Made by a program: the position numbers and the translations under genes
In this document: positions 25,197-34,724 of the stretch, piece by piece
How positions within the stretch are numbered: position 1 is the first letter of the stretch
Layout of the letters: each line of letters opens with the position of its first letter
The notes under the pieces: generated by a model
Seen by the model: only the letters and a program-made list of their open reading frames with translations
What the model was told of the DNA's origin: nothing
Database searches by the model: none
Source of the DNA: G016756615 sp035556195
GTDB lineage: Bacteria > Pseudomonadota > Alphaproteobacteria > Rhizobiales > Rhizobiaceae
DNA: 64,000 nucleotides
Direction of reading: 5' to 3'
Assembly (NCBI GenBank): GCA_035556195.1
Contig: DATMFK010000016.1
Span: 62,001 to 126,000, forward strand

Positions 25197-26228
25197 ATGA
25201 ACAAGTTCACGCCTGCCAAACCCGCCGGAATCCGCGACGTCGATCAGATCACCGGAGGCCGCCGGCTGCGCCGCATGCGCAAGGCCGATTGGTCCCGGCG
25301 TCTCGTCCAGGAAACCCGGTTGACGGTGGACGACCTGATCTGGCCGATATTCGTGATGGAAGGCAAGGACCTGCGCCAGCCGATCGAGGCGATGCCGGGC
25401 GTGTTCCGTCTCAGCGTCGACCAGGCCGTCAAGGAGGCGGAGCGTGCCGCCAGGCTCGGAATTCCAGCGATCGCGACTTTCCCCAATGTGGAGCTTTCGC
25501 TGCGCGACGAGGACGGATCGCATATCCTCGACCCCGACAACATCATCAACAAGGCCACACGAGCGATCAAGGAAGCCGTGCCGGAAATCGGCATCATCAC
25601 CGACGCGGCACTCGACCCGTTCACCAGCCACGGGCATGACGGAATCCTGCGCGACGGCATCATCGTCAATGACGAGACGGTCGAGCAGGTGGCCGCGGCC
25701 GCTGTGCTGCAGGCTGCGGCCGGCGCCGACATCATCGCTCCGTCCGACATGATGGACGGCCGGATCGGCGCAATTCGCGACGCTCTCGATGCCAATGGGT
25801 TCCAGGACGTGGCTATCATGTCCTATGCAACGAAGTTCGCGTCAGCCTTCTATGGCCCCTACCGCGATGCGATCGGCACTGCCGGCCTGCTCAAGGGCGA
25901 CAAGAAGACCTACTACCTCGACCACGCCAATGCCGACGAGGCCATACGCGAGGCGGAACAGGATCTCGCCGAAGGCGCCGACATGCTCATGGTTAAGCCG
26001 GGACTGCCCTATCTCGACATCATCCGGCGACTGAAGGATGAATTCGCCGTGCCGACTTTCGCCTATCAGGTATCCGGCGAATACGCGATGATCCGGGCTG
26101 CCGCCGCCAAGGGCTGGATCGACGGCGACAAGGCGATTCTGGAATCGCTGCTGGCCTTCAAACGGGCGGGCTGTGACGGCATCCTCACCTATTTCGCGCC
26201 GCAGGTGGCGGAGATGCTGAAGGCTTGA
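25197..26228 (+). CDS. hemB: Delta-aminolevulinic acid dehydratase (porphobilinogen synthase)
   Basis: Heme pathway enzyme, 343 aa, condensing two 5-aminolevulinates. Schiff-base lysines are Lys213 (YATKFASAFYGPY) and Lys267 (MVKPGLPY). The metal segment TDAALDPFTSHGHDG has Asp where Zn-type enzymes carry three Cys, marking the Mg-dependent class common in alphaproteobacteria. Start ATG 25197 with GGAGA upstream. It is divergent from the hydrolase gene, with a 144-base promoter region. Confidence 0.95.
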   Translation: MNKFTPAKPAGIRDVDQITGGRRLRRMRKADWSRRLVQETRLTVDDLIWPIFVMEGKDLRQPIEAMPGVFRLSVDQAVKEAERAARLGIPAIATFPNVELSLRDEDGSHILDPDNIINKATRAIKEAVPEIGIITDAALDPFTSHGHDGILRDGIIVNDETVEQVAAAAVLQAAAGADIIAPSDMMDGRIGAIRDALDANGFQDVAIMSYATKFASAFYGPYRDAIGTAGLLKGDKKTYYLDHANADEAIREAEQDLAEGADMLMVKPGLPYLDIIRRLKDEFAVPTFAYQVSGEYAMIRAAAAKGWIDGDKAILESLLAFKRAGCDGILTYFAPQVAEMLKA

Positions 26229-26243
26229 CGCAGGGGATCGAAG

Positions 26244-26609
26244 TTGATCGCCGATCGTATCCTCATTCTGGCTGGCGGCCTTGCAGGCGCCGCCGGCGTG
26301 GGTCTCTCCGCCGCGGCTGCCCATGCCGGCGGTGGCAATGTCGGGACTGCAGCCTCGTTTCTGCTGATGCATGCGCCGGTTTTGGTGGCAAGCGGCCATC
26401 TCAAGGCGAATGCCGTCCTGCGAACCGGCAGCCTTGTCGTGCTGGTCGGGCTGTTGCTGTTCTGCGGCGACCTTCTTTTGCGCGCCTATGCGGGAACGCG
26501 ATTGTTCCCCATGGCGGCGCCGATAGGCGGAACCGCCATGATCCTGGGATGGCTGATGATTGCAGGCTCCGCTTTCACCTTGGTACGTGTTGAACCGGAC
26601 CGCCCTTGA
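26244..26609 (+). CDS. DUF423 family membrane protein
   Basis: Protein of 121 aa with four predicted membrane helices (~5-28, 38-55, 61-83, 90-113), matching the length and layout of the DUF423/YgdD family; Gly/Ala-rich first helix. It starts with TTG at 26244, 15 bases after hemB, with AGGGGA upstream, and is probably co-transcribed with hemB. Function unknown. Confidence 0.75.
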   Translation: MIADRILILAGGLAGAAGVGLSAAAAHAGGGNVGTAASFLLMHAPVLVASGHLKANAVLRTGSLVVLVGLLLFCGDLLLRAYAGTRLFPMAAPIGGTAMILGWLMIAGSAFTLVRVEPDRP

Positions 26610-26651
26610 AGCCTCGGTCCCGCTCCATTAGCTTGCTACCGGAGGTGAGCG

Positions 26652-26891
26652 ATGGCACATGTCACGTACCATATCGTGGAACATGATGGCGGCTGGGCCT
26701 ACAAGGTGAATGACGTCTTTTCCGAGACCTTCGCCACGCATGATCTGGCGCTGAGGGCCGCGCAGCGGGCCGCGGGAGAACAGAGGGTTTCCGGCAGCAC
26801 GGCCGGAATACGCTATCAGGACAGCAAGGGCGAATGGCACGATGAGGTTGTCGAAGGATACGACCGTCCAGGCACGGATGTAGAAGGCTGA
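26652..26891 (+). CDS. DUF2188 domain protein
   Basis: Small soluble protein of 79 aa with a ribosome site (GGAGGTGAGCG) before the ATG. The pattern HDGGWAYKVND...FATHDLALRAAQRAA and the ending GIRYQDSKGEWHDE fit DUF2188: a short beta-hairpin, a helix and a terminal strand. Charged, with no signal or membrane segment. Function unknown. Confidence 0.75.
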   Translation: MAHVTYHIVEHDGGWAYKVNDVFSETFATHDLALRAAQRAAGEQRVSGSTAGIRYQDSKGEWHDEVVEGYDRPGTDVEG

Positions 26892-26981
26892 CGCCTCGCA
26901 TTCCCTTGAATTTCCACGGAGGTTCCCCATCTGGGTAGAGCACGCCGGCCCCCCGCCCTTTTACGCTCGGTGAGGAACACT

Positions 26982-27452
26982 ATGACTACCCGCGCCCTCG
27001 ACGGTGAGATCGTGACGACCAGGCTCGATGATGCACGAGCTTACGATGGGGTGCGCACACGGCGCGTTTTCGCCTGCATCATCGACTATCTTATCGTTGG
27101 CCTGCTGCTGATCCCGTTCGGGATCCTGGTCTTTTTCCTCGGATTGCTGACTTTCGGCATAGGGTGGTCGCTGTTCGGTATCCTGGCGCCGCTCGTTGCC
27201 GTGATCTATGTCTGGAACACTTTGGGTGGTCGCAACCAGGCGACGGTCGGCATGCGGATGATGGGCGTCCGCCTCGATCGGCTCGACGGCCGCCCGATCG
27301 ACGGCCTTACCGCCACCGTACACACGGTTCTGTTCTGGGCCGGCAATGTCGCGCTGACGCCGCTCGTCCTGCTGGTCACTCTCTTCTCCGACCGTAAGCG
27401 CACCTTGCATGACATATTGCTCGGCACGGTGGTGACGCGCGACGACCGTTAG
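26982..27452 (+). CDS. RDD family membrane protein
   Basis: Inner-membrane protein of 156 aa. The RDD domain begins RRVFACIIDYLIVGLL (~24-39), whose Arg and Asp are family markers. A second helix pair follows, and the C-terminal DRKRTLHDILLGTVV segment is typical. ATG 26982 follows AGGAAC; a GTG twelve bases earlier lacks a site. Some RDD proteins act as Na+/H+ exchangers; no substrate can be assigned here. Confidence 0.82.
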   Translation: MTTRALDGEIVTTRLDDARAYDGVRTRRVFACIIDYLIVGLLLIPFGILVFFLGLLTFGIGWSLFGILAPLVAVIYVWNTLGGRNQATVGMRMMGVRLDRLDGRPIDGLTATVHTVLFWAGNVALTPLVLLVTLFSDRKRTLHDILLGTVVTRDDR

Positions 27453-27563
27453 CGCTGAACGCGAATGCAAGGCTCCGCGCCCGAACGGCGCCTTCATTCT
27501 TCTGTTGAATTTTTCTGCGGCGCGGCCAAGGTATAGGAAATTGGGATCAGCGCCCCAAAAAAC

Positions 27564-28313
27564 ATGACCCAGCACCCGACCCAGTCGCCCCAGTTCTTCC
27601 TGACTGCACCTTCTTCCTGCCCATACATAGAGGGGCAGTTCGAGCGCAAGGTCTTCACCCATCTGGTCGGCGACAAGGCTCGCGAGCTCAACGACCTTCT
27701 GACGCAGGGTGGCTTCCGCAGATCCCAGAACATCGCCTACCGACCGGCCTGCGAATCCTGCCGCGCGTGTGTATCCGTGCGCATTCTTGCCGGAGAGTTC
27801 GAGCCGACCAGGAACATGAGGCGGGTGCTCCACCGCAACGCCGATCTTGTCGGCGTCGTCCATGACGCGGAGCCGTCAACCGAGCAATACTCGTTGTTCC
27901 GCGCCTATCTCGATGCCCGCCATCGCAAAGGCGGGATGTCGGACATGACCGTCCTGGACTACGCGATGATGGTCGAAGACACCCACGTGGACACCAAGGT
28001 GATCGAATATCGCCGCCGCGGGCCGGACACTTTCATGACGGGCAAAGGGCGCGGCGAGCTGATCGCAGTCGCACTGACCGACAAGATGGCCGACGGCCTC
28101 TCAATGGTCTATTCCTATTTCAATCCGGAGATGCAGGATCGCTCGCTCGGAACGTTCATGATCCTCGACCATATCGCCCGTGCCCGGGCGAACGGCCTGC
28201 CCCATGTCTATCTCGGCTACTGGGTCAATGGCTCGAGGAAGATGAACTATAAGGTGCGCTTCCAGCCACAGGAGCACCTCGGCCCAAAAGGTTGGGAGCG
28301 CTTCTCGGCCTAG
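27564..28313 (+). CDS. bpt: Aspartate/glutamate leucyltransferase
   Basis: N-end-rule enzyme, 249 aa, adding Leu from Leu-tRNA to proteins with N-terminal Asp/Glu for ClpAP degradation. N-terminal ATE domain has SSCPYIEG (Cys19) and CESCRACVSVR (Cys63, Cys66, Cys69). C-terminal GNAT-like domain has LGYWVNGSRKMNYKVRFQP. Normal family length. The downstream transporter frame overlaps its end if the earliest start is used. Confidence 0.92.
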   Translation: MTQHPTQSPQFFLTAPSSCPYIEGQFERKVFTHLVGDKARELNDLLTQGGFRRSQNIAYRPACESCRACVSVRILAGEFEPTRNMRRVLHRNADLVGVVHDAEPSTEQYSLFRAYLDARHRKGGMSDMTVLDYAMMVEDTHVDTKVIEYRRRGPDTFMTGKGRGELIAVALTDKMADGLSMVYSYFNPEMQDRSLGTFMILDHIARARANGLPHVYLGYWVNGSRKMNYKVRFQPQEHLGPKGWERFSA

Positions 28314-28357
28314 CCCCGAAACGCATTCCCGCATCGTCGGCCTTCCACGGAACATTC

Positions 28358-29254
28358 TTGTCCGCTCAATCCGATCATCCGAAGGGCCTGTTGCTGACCG
28401 CGATCGGCGGGCTCGTGCTCACGGTCGACATCCCCTTGATCCGGCTCGCCGACGGCAACGCTTGGTCCATCCTGATGCTGCGGGCCGGCACGACCTTCAT
28501 TGCCGCGCTGGTGATTTGGGCTGTCTGGCGCGCGATCACGCCTAAGGTGCCGAAACTCCTGCCCGGACGGGCCGGTGTCATCGTGGCGGCTCTCTACGGA
28601 CTGGGTTCGATCGCCTTCGTCTCGGCCGTGTTCAACACGTCGACAGCCAATCTGGTCTTCATCCTGGCGTTCAATTCCATGTTCGCCGCCCTGCTTTCCT
28701 GGCTGTTCCTTAAGGAAAGGCCAAGGACGGGCACCCTTGTCGCCATGGCGGTCATGGTCGTCGGCGTCCTGGTCATCGTCAGCGACTCGATCGGCACGGG
28801 CAATCTTGTGGGCGACGTACTGGCCGCCTGCTCGGCTCTCCTGATCGCTGCGGCAATCACGATCAGTCGCGCCAGCGGCAGGGACATGGGCTTCACAGCG
28901 CTCGTCGGTGTGCTGTTCCCGTTCCTGGTCGCAGCGTTCTTCGTGGCGAAAACTGGCTACCGGGTCGAGGCGCCCTGGTGGATCATCTTCAACGGAGCGG
29001 TGATCATGCCGATCGCCTTCTTCTGTCTCGCAAATGGGCCGAAATACACATCCGGGCCGGAAGTGGCGATGTTCTACCTTCTGGAGACGGTACTCGCGCC
29101 GGTCTGGGTCTGGCTGGTCTTCAGCGAAGCGCCTTCACGCTCCAGCCTGATCGGCGGCACCATCCTCATCGCCGCCCTCGTCTGCCATTCGCTGTGGCAG
29201 TTGAACCAAGGCCGCAAACGCCGGGCGGTCACCACGATCCATCAATCCGCATAG
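28358..29254 (+). CDS. EamA/DMT-family transporter
   Basis: Inner-membrane protein with ten hydrophobic helices and two EamA repeats (~10-140 and 155-285), about 298 aa from the proposed TTG start at 28358 (GGAA upstream). An earlier TTG at 28292 would overlap bpt by 22 bases. Basic C-terminal tail. Such proteins export amino acids, nucleosides or drugs; the substrate is unknown. Convergent with the next SDR gene. Confidence 0.82.
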   Translation: MSAQSDHPKGLLLTAIGGLVLTVDIPLIRLADGNAWSILMLRAGTTFIAALVIWAVWRAITPKVPKLLPGRAGVIVAALYGLGSIAFVSAVFNTSTANLVFILAFNSMFAALLSWLFLKERPRTGTLVAMAVMVVGVLVIVSDSIGTGNLVGDVLAACSALLIAAAITISRASGRDMGFTALVGVLFPFLVAAFFVAKTGYRVEAPWWIIFNGAVIMPIAFFCLANGPKYTSGPEVAMFYLLETVLAPVWVWLVFSEAPSRSSLIGGTILIAALVCHSLWQLNQGRKRRAVTTIHQSA

Positions 29255-29324
29255 TATCGAAAAGACGGGCGGCAACGGAAATCGGTCTTCAGACGTCAGC
29301 CTTCTCCCGGTGGCGTCTGGGTCC

Positions 29325-30029
29325 TCAGGAGAGTCCGATCACTGGAACGAGCGCGCCATGCGTGGCCGCGGCGCCCTCGGAGCAAAGGAAGACGATCACC
29401 GCTGCAAGGTCTTCCGGCTTGACCCAGCGGGATGGATCCGCCTTCGGCATGGCTTGCCTGTTCTCGGGCGTGTCGATCGTGCTTGGAAGCACGCAGTTCA
29501 CGTTGATGCCGTGTTGGCGCAGCTCCGCCGACATGGATTCCGTCAACCGCATCACGGTGCTCTTGGAGGAAATGTAGGCACCCGTGTTCGCGGCCCCCTT
29601 TATCGCCGAGTTCGCTCCCACCGTGACGATCTTGCCAGCCTTGCGCGCGATCATGCCGGGAATGGCGGGGCCCACGACATTCAGCATGGTGAAGACGTTC
29701 GTCGCCATCATGCGGTCCCAGTCGGCGGGTGCCGTCTCATGCACCGGCTTGCCGGCAGTGAAGCCGCCGGCAATGGCGCATATCACGTCAATGCCTCCGC
29801 AGGCTTGCTCCGCCTCGGCAACCATCCGCTCCGAAGCTGCCTTGTCGGTGAGATCGACCGCCAGCCCCAAATGGCGCGTATCGCGCGCGGGATAGGCCGC
29901 TTCGAGCGTCTCCGGGCGCGAGCCGACGAGCACGAGTCGGGCGCCCTCTGCATCGAATACGCGGGCGACGGCTTTGCCGAGATTCCCTGTCGCGCCCGTG
30001 ATCAGCACTGTCTGTCCGGTGAACGGCAT
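29325..30029 (-). CDS. SDR-family oxidoreductase
   Basis: Short-chain dehydrogenase, 234 aa. Cofactor motif TGATGNLGKAV (11-21), catalytic block with Tyr and Lys in AYISSKS, and VGANSAIKG in the Ser position. Start ATG 30027-30029 with a strong AGAGGAGGA site. It lacks an NNAG motif (IAGGFTAG instead), as in some divergent 3-oxoacyl reductase-like SDRs. The substrate is not predictable. Confidence 0.83.
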   Translation of the reverse strand: MPFTGQTVLITGATGNLGKAVARVFDAEGARLVLVGSRPETLEAAYPARDTRHLGLAVDLTDKAASERMVAEAEQACGGIDVICAIAGGFTAGKPVHETAPADWDRMMATNVFTMLNVVGPAIPGMIARKAGKIVTVGANSAIKGAANTGAYISSKSTVMRLTESMSAELRQHGINVNCVLPSTIDTPENRQAMPKADPSRWVKPEDLAAVIVFLCSEGAAATHGALVPVIGLS

Positions 30030-30151
30030 GACCCTGTCCTCCTCTGACTGGCTCTCGCATGTCTAGGCCAGATAACGCGTTCCGACGACGAGGGCCGCCA
30101 TTCCGTTCTCAGGCTCGCCGCGAAGCGGCGGCGCTGCTCATGCGAGCTCCA

Positions 30152-30529
30152 TTAATCCTTGCGCACAACCGGCAGCGCGATCCAGGCGAAAAGCAGCATG
30201 CCCGCAAAGAAGCCGAGCGAGGAAATGGCGGTGACAGGCTCGACCGCCGGATTTCCCGCGAGCACGAAATAGAGCGATAGGAGCAAGACGATGCCGCTGA
30301 CGGCCGTCAGCCAGAAGTGTACCGGAGCCAGACGAGAAGTCCGGGCAGCCGGGAACAAGTGATAGAAGAAAGCGAATATCGCCGATGTCAGGAATCCCGC
30401 CACCAAGGTATGAGCGTGAACCGGCATCTGTGTATGATCCTGGCTGATCGCCATGGCCAAGCCAAGCATCATCCCGCAGATCGCGTAAATGACCGCCAGA
30501 ACGAAGAAGTTGCGTGCTACCCCTTGCAT
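30152..30529 (-). CDS. Small heme-copper-oxidase-like membrane protein
   Basis: Protein of 125 aa with four membrane helices. The second helix, PVHAHTLVAGFLTSAIFAFFYHLFP, carries HxH plus YHxxP like the low-spin-heme helix of NorB/CcoN subunit I, but the rest of a 12-helix oxidase is absent. It may bind heme or act as an oxidase accessory. ATG 30527-30529 has GGGGAAA upstream; the 15 upstream codons of the frame are excluded. (Only short pieces are decisive: VHAHTLVAG and FFYHLFP.). Confidence 0.65.
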   Translation of the reverse strand: MQGVARNFFVLAVIYAICGMMLGLAMAISQDHTQMPVHAHTLVAGFLTSAIFAFFYHLFPAARTSRLAPVHFWLTAVSGIVLLLSLYFVLAGNPAVEPVTAISSLGFFAGMLLFAWIALPVVRKD

Positions 30530-30632
30530 GAGATTTCCCCCCTTGGCATGCGTGTGGCGAGGAAAGAGTGCCACAACTGCCGCCGGCAGGGAACTACGGC
30601 ATCTGTGGTAGATCCAAGATATTCAAGGCTGT

Positions 30633-31856
30633 CTACCCGGTCTGCACCTTCCGGCGTTGGGCAACGCTGTCCGACGCAGGCGGCGACGCAGACATGTCGA
30701 CGGACTCCGGGTTGGCAAGCGCCTGGGCCGCCCCATCGGTCAATTCGACCTCGCGGACCCATTCCCGCCAGATCGCGACAAGCAGCGCCATCAGCACTGG
30801 GCCGATGAAGAGACCGAGAAACCCCATTGTCTTGACCCCGCCGATCAGTCCGAAGAACGTCGGGAGAAATGGCAGCTTGATCGGCCCGCCCACCAGCTTG
30901 GGGCGAATGGTCTTGTCCACGACGAACAGCTCGATCGAGCCCCAGGCGAACAATCCGACACCGGCAACCAACGATCCGCTGGCCAGGAGATAGATCGAGA
31001 CCAGCGACATGGAGAGCGGCGCGCCACCCGGAATGAGTGCCATCAAGCCTGTCAGAACGCCCAAGGTCACCGGCGACGGTACCCCGGCGATCCAGTAGGC
31101 GACGCCCAGCACTATTCCCTCTCCGATGGCGATCAGCGTCTGCCCCGTCACGGTCGAGCTGATCGTGGCCGGCACCACGCGCGAGATGCGTTCCCATCGC
31201 ATGGGCAGAATGCGTTCGCCGAGCCGATCGACCGTGGCCGAGAAAGCCTCGCCATCGCGATAGCTGAAGAACAGGGCGATCAGCATGAAAAGCAGGGTGA
31301 GCAGGAGATTGAAGGCCCCGCCGCCCGCGGCCACCACCGCTCTATAGATGCTGCCGATATTGTCGCCGCTGACGAGTTGGATCAGTTGCCCAATAGCGCC
31401 GGGGTGACCGACGTGGCGGGTCCACATCTCGTTCAGCCACTCGCCCACCACCGGCAGGGCTGCGATCCATTGGGGTGTCGGCGCCCCGACCCTGTTGGTC
31501 TCGACTGCCCAGCTGAACCATTCGCGGATTTCGTTGATGGCATAGCTGCCTGCGACGACGATCGGAATGACGAGGAAGCCGACGATCAGCATGATCGCGA
31601 TCGCGGCCGCAACTGTGCGATTGCCATGCACGGCCTCGAGGAGCCGGCGGTAGAGTGGCCAGCTCGCAAAGGTGATGACCAGCGCGGCCAGGACGGGAAC
31701 AAGGAACCCATGGAAAAAGTAGATGCCCGCCGCGATGATCAGCAAGAGGAGCCATCGCGCCGCAGATAAAGGCGGCAGCACAGCTGCCCGGTTCGGCGCG
31801 GAGGGCCCCATCAGGCGCGGTTCACTGGTCGGCTTGCGGGGACTGGACAGGTTCAA
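30633..31856 (-). CDS. AI-2E family transporter (PerM-like)
   Basis: Inner-membrane protein of 407 aa with about eight helices: an N-terminal pair (~30-80), a soluble region (~110-170) and a C-terminal six-helix bundle with TGLMALIPGGAPLSM and GPVLMALL. This matches the AI-2E transporter superfamily (TqsA, PerM, Na+/H+ antiporter relatives). The start is TTG at 31854-31856 with AGGAG upstream; an ATG at 31811 has no site. Substrate unknown. Confidence 0.82.
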   Translation of the reverse strand: MNLSSPRKPTSEPRLMGPSAPNRAAVLPPLSAARWLLLLIIAAGIYFFHGFLVPVLAALVITFASWPLYRRLLEAVHGNRTVAAAIAIMLIVGFLVIPIVVAGSYAINEIREWFSWAVETNRVGAPTPQWIAALPVVGEWLNEMWTRHVGHPGAIGQLIQLVSGDNIGSIYRAVVAAGGGAFNLLLTLLFMLIALFFSYRDGEAFSATVDRLGERILPMRWERISRVVPATISSTVTGQTLIAIGEGIVLGVAYWIAGVPSPVTLGVLTGLMALIPGGAPLSMSLVSIYLLASGSLVAGVGLFAWGSIELFVVDKTIRPKLVGGPIKLPFLPTFFGLIGGVKTMGFLGLFIGPVLMALLVAIWREWVREVELTDGAAQALANPESVDMSASPPASDSVAQRRKVQTG

Positions 31857-32255
31857 AAACGCTTACTCCTGGGCGCGGGGGCTTCGCCGTGACCGCCCTA
31901 TTGTGCAGTATTCCGCGCCTCATGCCAAACGGCTTCGACGAATTGATGACGAAGTCTCGTCGCTAGCCGCTCGGTTGGTCCGCAGCGGAGACCAAGCTGT
32001 GGGCGCGACAAGATGCGAACGGTGGAACTGCGATCTTCCTCGGGCTCGCCCCTGGCATTCGGTCGCGCCAATGTGCGGAAGAGCCTTGCCCAAGCCAGTG
32101 CCGCGTCGGAGTGATGCTGTGGAAGGACAGCGCGGAGCATAGGCAGAGAGGGAGCGAAATAAACAGACGCCGCGGCTGGCTCGGAGACGAGCCTCCATCG
32201 CCGAGCGTCTGCGGGCCGGATCGTGTCCGCCGATGTCGCGATCGGCGGCACGCGC
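31857..32255. other. 399-base intergenic stretch
   Basis: Between the AI-2E gene start and the parC stop. Several overlapping frames of under 120 codons lack family features and ribosome sites. Right next to parC a hairpin CCGCCGAT/ATCGGCGG (32227-32234 and 32241-32248) could mark transcript end, but no T-run follows. The left part should hold the AI-2E promoter. Confidence 0.45.
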
Positions 32256-34508
32256 TCAGCCGAACTTGCCGGTCTTCGGAAATCCTTTTGGAACCATGCG
32301 GCCGGCGGAGGCGCGCAACCCGATCCATTCGGCCAGGTCCTCGCGACTGCGAACGAAGACCCGCTCGGCGGAATCTTGCCAGGAAAGCCCTGTCTCCATT
32401 TGGAAGGTCTTCACGTCGAGCATTCCGCCATCCTTGTATTTCTGAAGGCGCACGCCCTTGCCGCGGCTCATCTCAGGAATTTCCGACAACGGGAAGACCA
32501 GCATCTTGCGGTTCTTGCCGACGATGGCGACATGATCTCCCGCAACGGGTATGCAACGTGTCGCCTCGTCCGGCGCCTTCACATTCATCACCTGCTTGCC
32601 TTTGCGGGTGTTGGCGACGACATCGCCCTCTGAAACGACGAAACCGTTGCCTGCATGGCTGGCGAGAAGCAGCTTGCGCTTGGGATCGTGCACGAAAGCA
32701 GTGACGATGTCCTGGTCGTTCTCCATATCCACGATGATACGGATGGGCTCGCCATGGCCGCGGCCGCCAGGCAACCGGTCGGCGCCGATCGTGTAGAACT
32801 TACCTCCCGTCGTGAAGATGAGGATCTTGTCTGTCGTCTGCGCCGGGAAGGCAAGCTTCAGGCTGTCGCCTTCCTTGAACGAGAACAGCGAATGATCGGT
32901 CAGATGCCCTTTCATCGCGCGGAGCCAGCCCTTCTCCGAAACGACGACGGTGATCGGCTCCTTCTCGATCATCGCCTGCTGGATATCCTCGATATCGTGG
33001 TCCGGTGCCTCAGCAAAGGCGGTCCGCCGCCTGCCCAGTTCGGTGTCTGGGCCGAAGTTCTCGCGGACCTTGCCGACTTCCCATTTGATAGTCTGCCACT
33101 GCTTCGCATCGGACGAGAGCAATGCCTCGATCTGGCTTTTCTCCGCCGTCAGCCCGTCGAACTCCTTGCGGATTTCCAATTCCTCGAGCTTGCGCAAGGC
33201 GCGCAAACGCATGTTCAGGATGGCTTCGGCCTGGGTATCGGTCAGGGAGAAGCGGGCCATCATGACCTGCTTCGGCTCATCCTCCTCACGGATGATGCGG
33301 ATCACCTCGTCCAGGTTCAGATAGGCGATGAGATAGCCGCCCAGAATCTCGAGGCGCCTCTCGATCTCGGCCAGCCGGTGCCTTGATCGCCGGATCAACA
33401 CCTCCTTGCGGTGCTCGAGCCACTCCCACAGCACATCCTTCAGCGACAGGACGTTCGGCACCTTGCCGCGCGACAACACGTTCATGTTGAGCGGGATTCG
33501 GCTTTCCAGTTCCGTCAGCTTGAACAGCGACTCCATCAAGAGGCCGGGATCGACGGTCCGGCTCTTCGGCACCAGGACGATTCGGATATCCTCGGCGCTC
33601 TCGTCGCGGATGTCCTCCAGCAGCGGCAGCTTGCGGGCCATCAGCAATTCGGCTGTCTTCTCGATGAGCCGCGCTTTCTGGACGCCGTAGGGGATCTCGG
33701 TCACAGCGATGGTCCAGGTCCCCCTGCCCTGGTCTTCCTGCTGCCAGCGCGACCGCACCCGAAAGCCGCCCCGCCCGGTCTCATAGGCCTCGAGCATGGA
33801 GGCGCGATCATCGACGATAATGCCGCCGGTCGGGAAATCCGGCCCTTGTACGAACTGCATGAGATCGGCGACCGACGCCTGCGGATGATCAACGAGATGC
33901 AACGCCGCGTCGCAGAGTTCTGCCGCGTTGTGCGGCGGGATCGAAGTCGCCATCCCAACGGCGATGCCGGACGAGCCGTTGGCAAGCAGATTCGGGAATG
34001 CGCCGGGCAGGACGACCGGTTCTTCGTCCTCCTCGTTGTAGGTCGGCCTGTAGTCGACCGCGTCTTCGGTGATGCCCTCGAGCAGCGCCGTCGCCACTTC
34101 GGTCATGCGCGCCTCGGTGTAGCGCATGGCAGCGGCGTTATCGCCGTCGATGTTGCCGAAATTGCCCTGACCGTCGACCAGCGGATAACGCACAGCGAAA
34201 TCCTGGGCGAGCCGCACCAGCGCGTCGTAGATGGACTGATCGCCATGCGGATGGAACTTGCCCATCACCTCGCCGACGATGCGGGCGCATTTGGCGAAAC
34301 CCTGGTCGGGGTTGAGTCGCAAGAGCCGCATGGCGTGCATGATCCGGCGATGCACCGGCTTCAAGCCGTCGCGAACGTCGGGCAACGCCCGATGCATGAT
34401 GGTCGAGAGCGCGTATGCGAGGTAGCGCTCTTCAAGCGCCTTCCTCAAATCGACCGGTTCGATGTGATCACCATCGCCGGAGCCCGGCGGAACTATTCCT
34501 TTTCCCAT
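32256..34508 (-). CDS. parC: DNA topoisomerase IV subunit A
   Basis: Type IIA topoisomerase breakage-reunion subunit, 750 aa, decatenating chromosomes with ParE. Active-site Tyr130 in MRYTEAR; GyrA/ParC core ~20-480; C-terminal beta-pinwheel repeats ~510-720. Length and the lack of a GyrA box suit ParC rather than GyrA. At the position of E. coli ParC Ser80 it has Gln91 (HPHGDQSIYDAL), which seems natural in related alphaproteobacteria. Starts 216 bases from the divergent secreted-protein gene. Confidence 0.93.
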   Translation of the reverse strand: MGKGIVPPGSGDGDHIEPVDLRKALEERYLAYALSTIMHRALPDVRDGLKPVHRRIMHAMRLLRLNPDQGFAKCARIVGEVMGKFHPHGDQSIYDALVRLAQDFAVRYPLVDGQGNFGNIDGDNAAAMRYTEARMTEVATALLEGITEDAVDYRPTYNEEDEEPVVLPGAFPNLLANGSSGIAVGMATSIPPHNAAELCDAALHLVDHPQASVADLMQFVQGPDFPTGGIIVDDRASMLEAYETGRGGFRVRSRWQQEDQGRGTWTIAVTEIPYGVQKARLIEKTAELLMARKLPLLEDIRDESAEDIRIVLVPKSRTVDPGLLMESLFKLTELESRIPLNMNVLSRGKVPNVLSLKDVLWEWLEHRKEVLIRRSRHRLAEIERRLEILGGYLIAYLNLDEVIRIIREEDEPKQVMMARFSLTDTQAEAILNMRLRALRKLEELEIRKEFDGLTAEKSQIEALLSSDAKQWQTIKWEVGKVRENFGPDTELGRRRTAFAEAPDHDIEDIQQAMIEKEPITVVVSEKGWLRAMKGHLTDHSLFSFKEGDSLKLAFPAQTTDKILIFTTGGKFYTIGADRLPGGRGHGEPIRIIVDMENDQDIVTAFVHDPKRKLLLASHAGNGFVVSEGDVVANTRKGKQVMNVKAPDEATRCIPVAGDHVAIVGKNRKMLVFPLSEIPEMSRGKGVRLQKYKDGGMLDVKTFQMETGLSWQDSAERVFVRSREDLAEWIGLRASAGRMVPKGFPKTGKFG

Positions 34509-34724
34509 TGTTTTCGACTATCCGCGATGATGATTCGCGGCAAGACCCCCGGCGGATTTGACGCGCCGGACAGGGCTTTCTGCCTATCCCCACCACAGGC
34601 CAGCGTCGACCGGCGATTTGACTTTTGCGGACTTTTTTGAGCAGTGGCGACCAACGTCATTTTCCCGTCGGGTTTTATCACGACAGGGAAGCCTCAAGAT
34701 TCCAGTGCCTTTCAGGAAAATCTC

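Noticed and set aside
31898..32251. 117-codon frame between the AI-2E gene and parC
   Set aside because: Several equally long frames overlap in this spacer; none has a ribosome site or recognisable motif.
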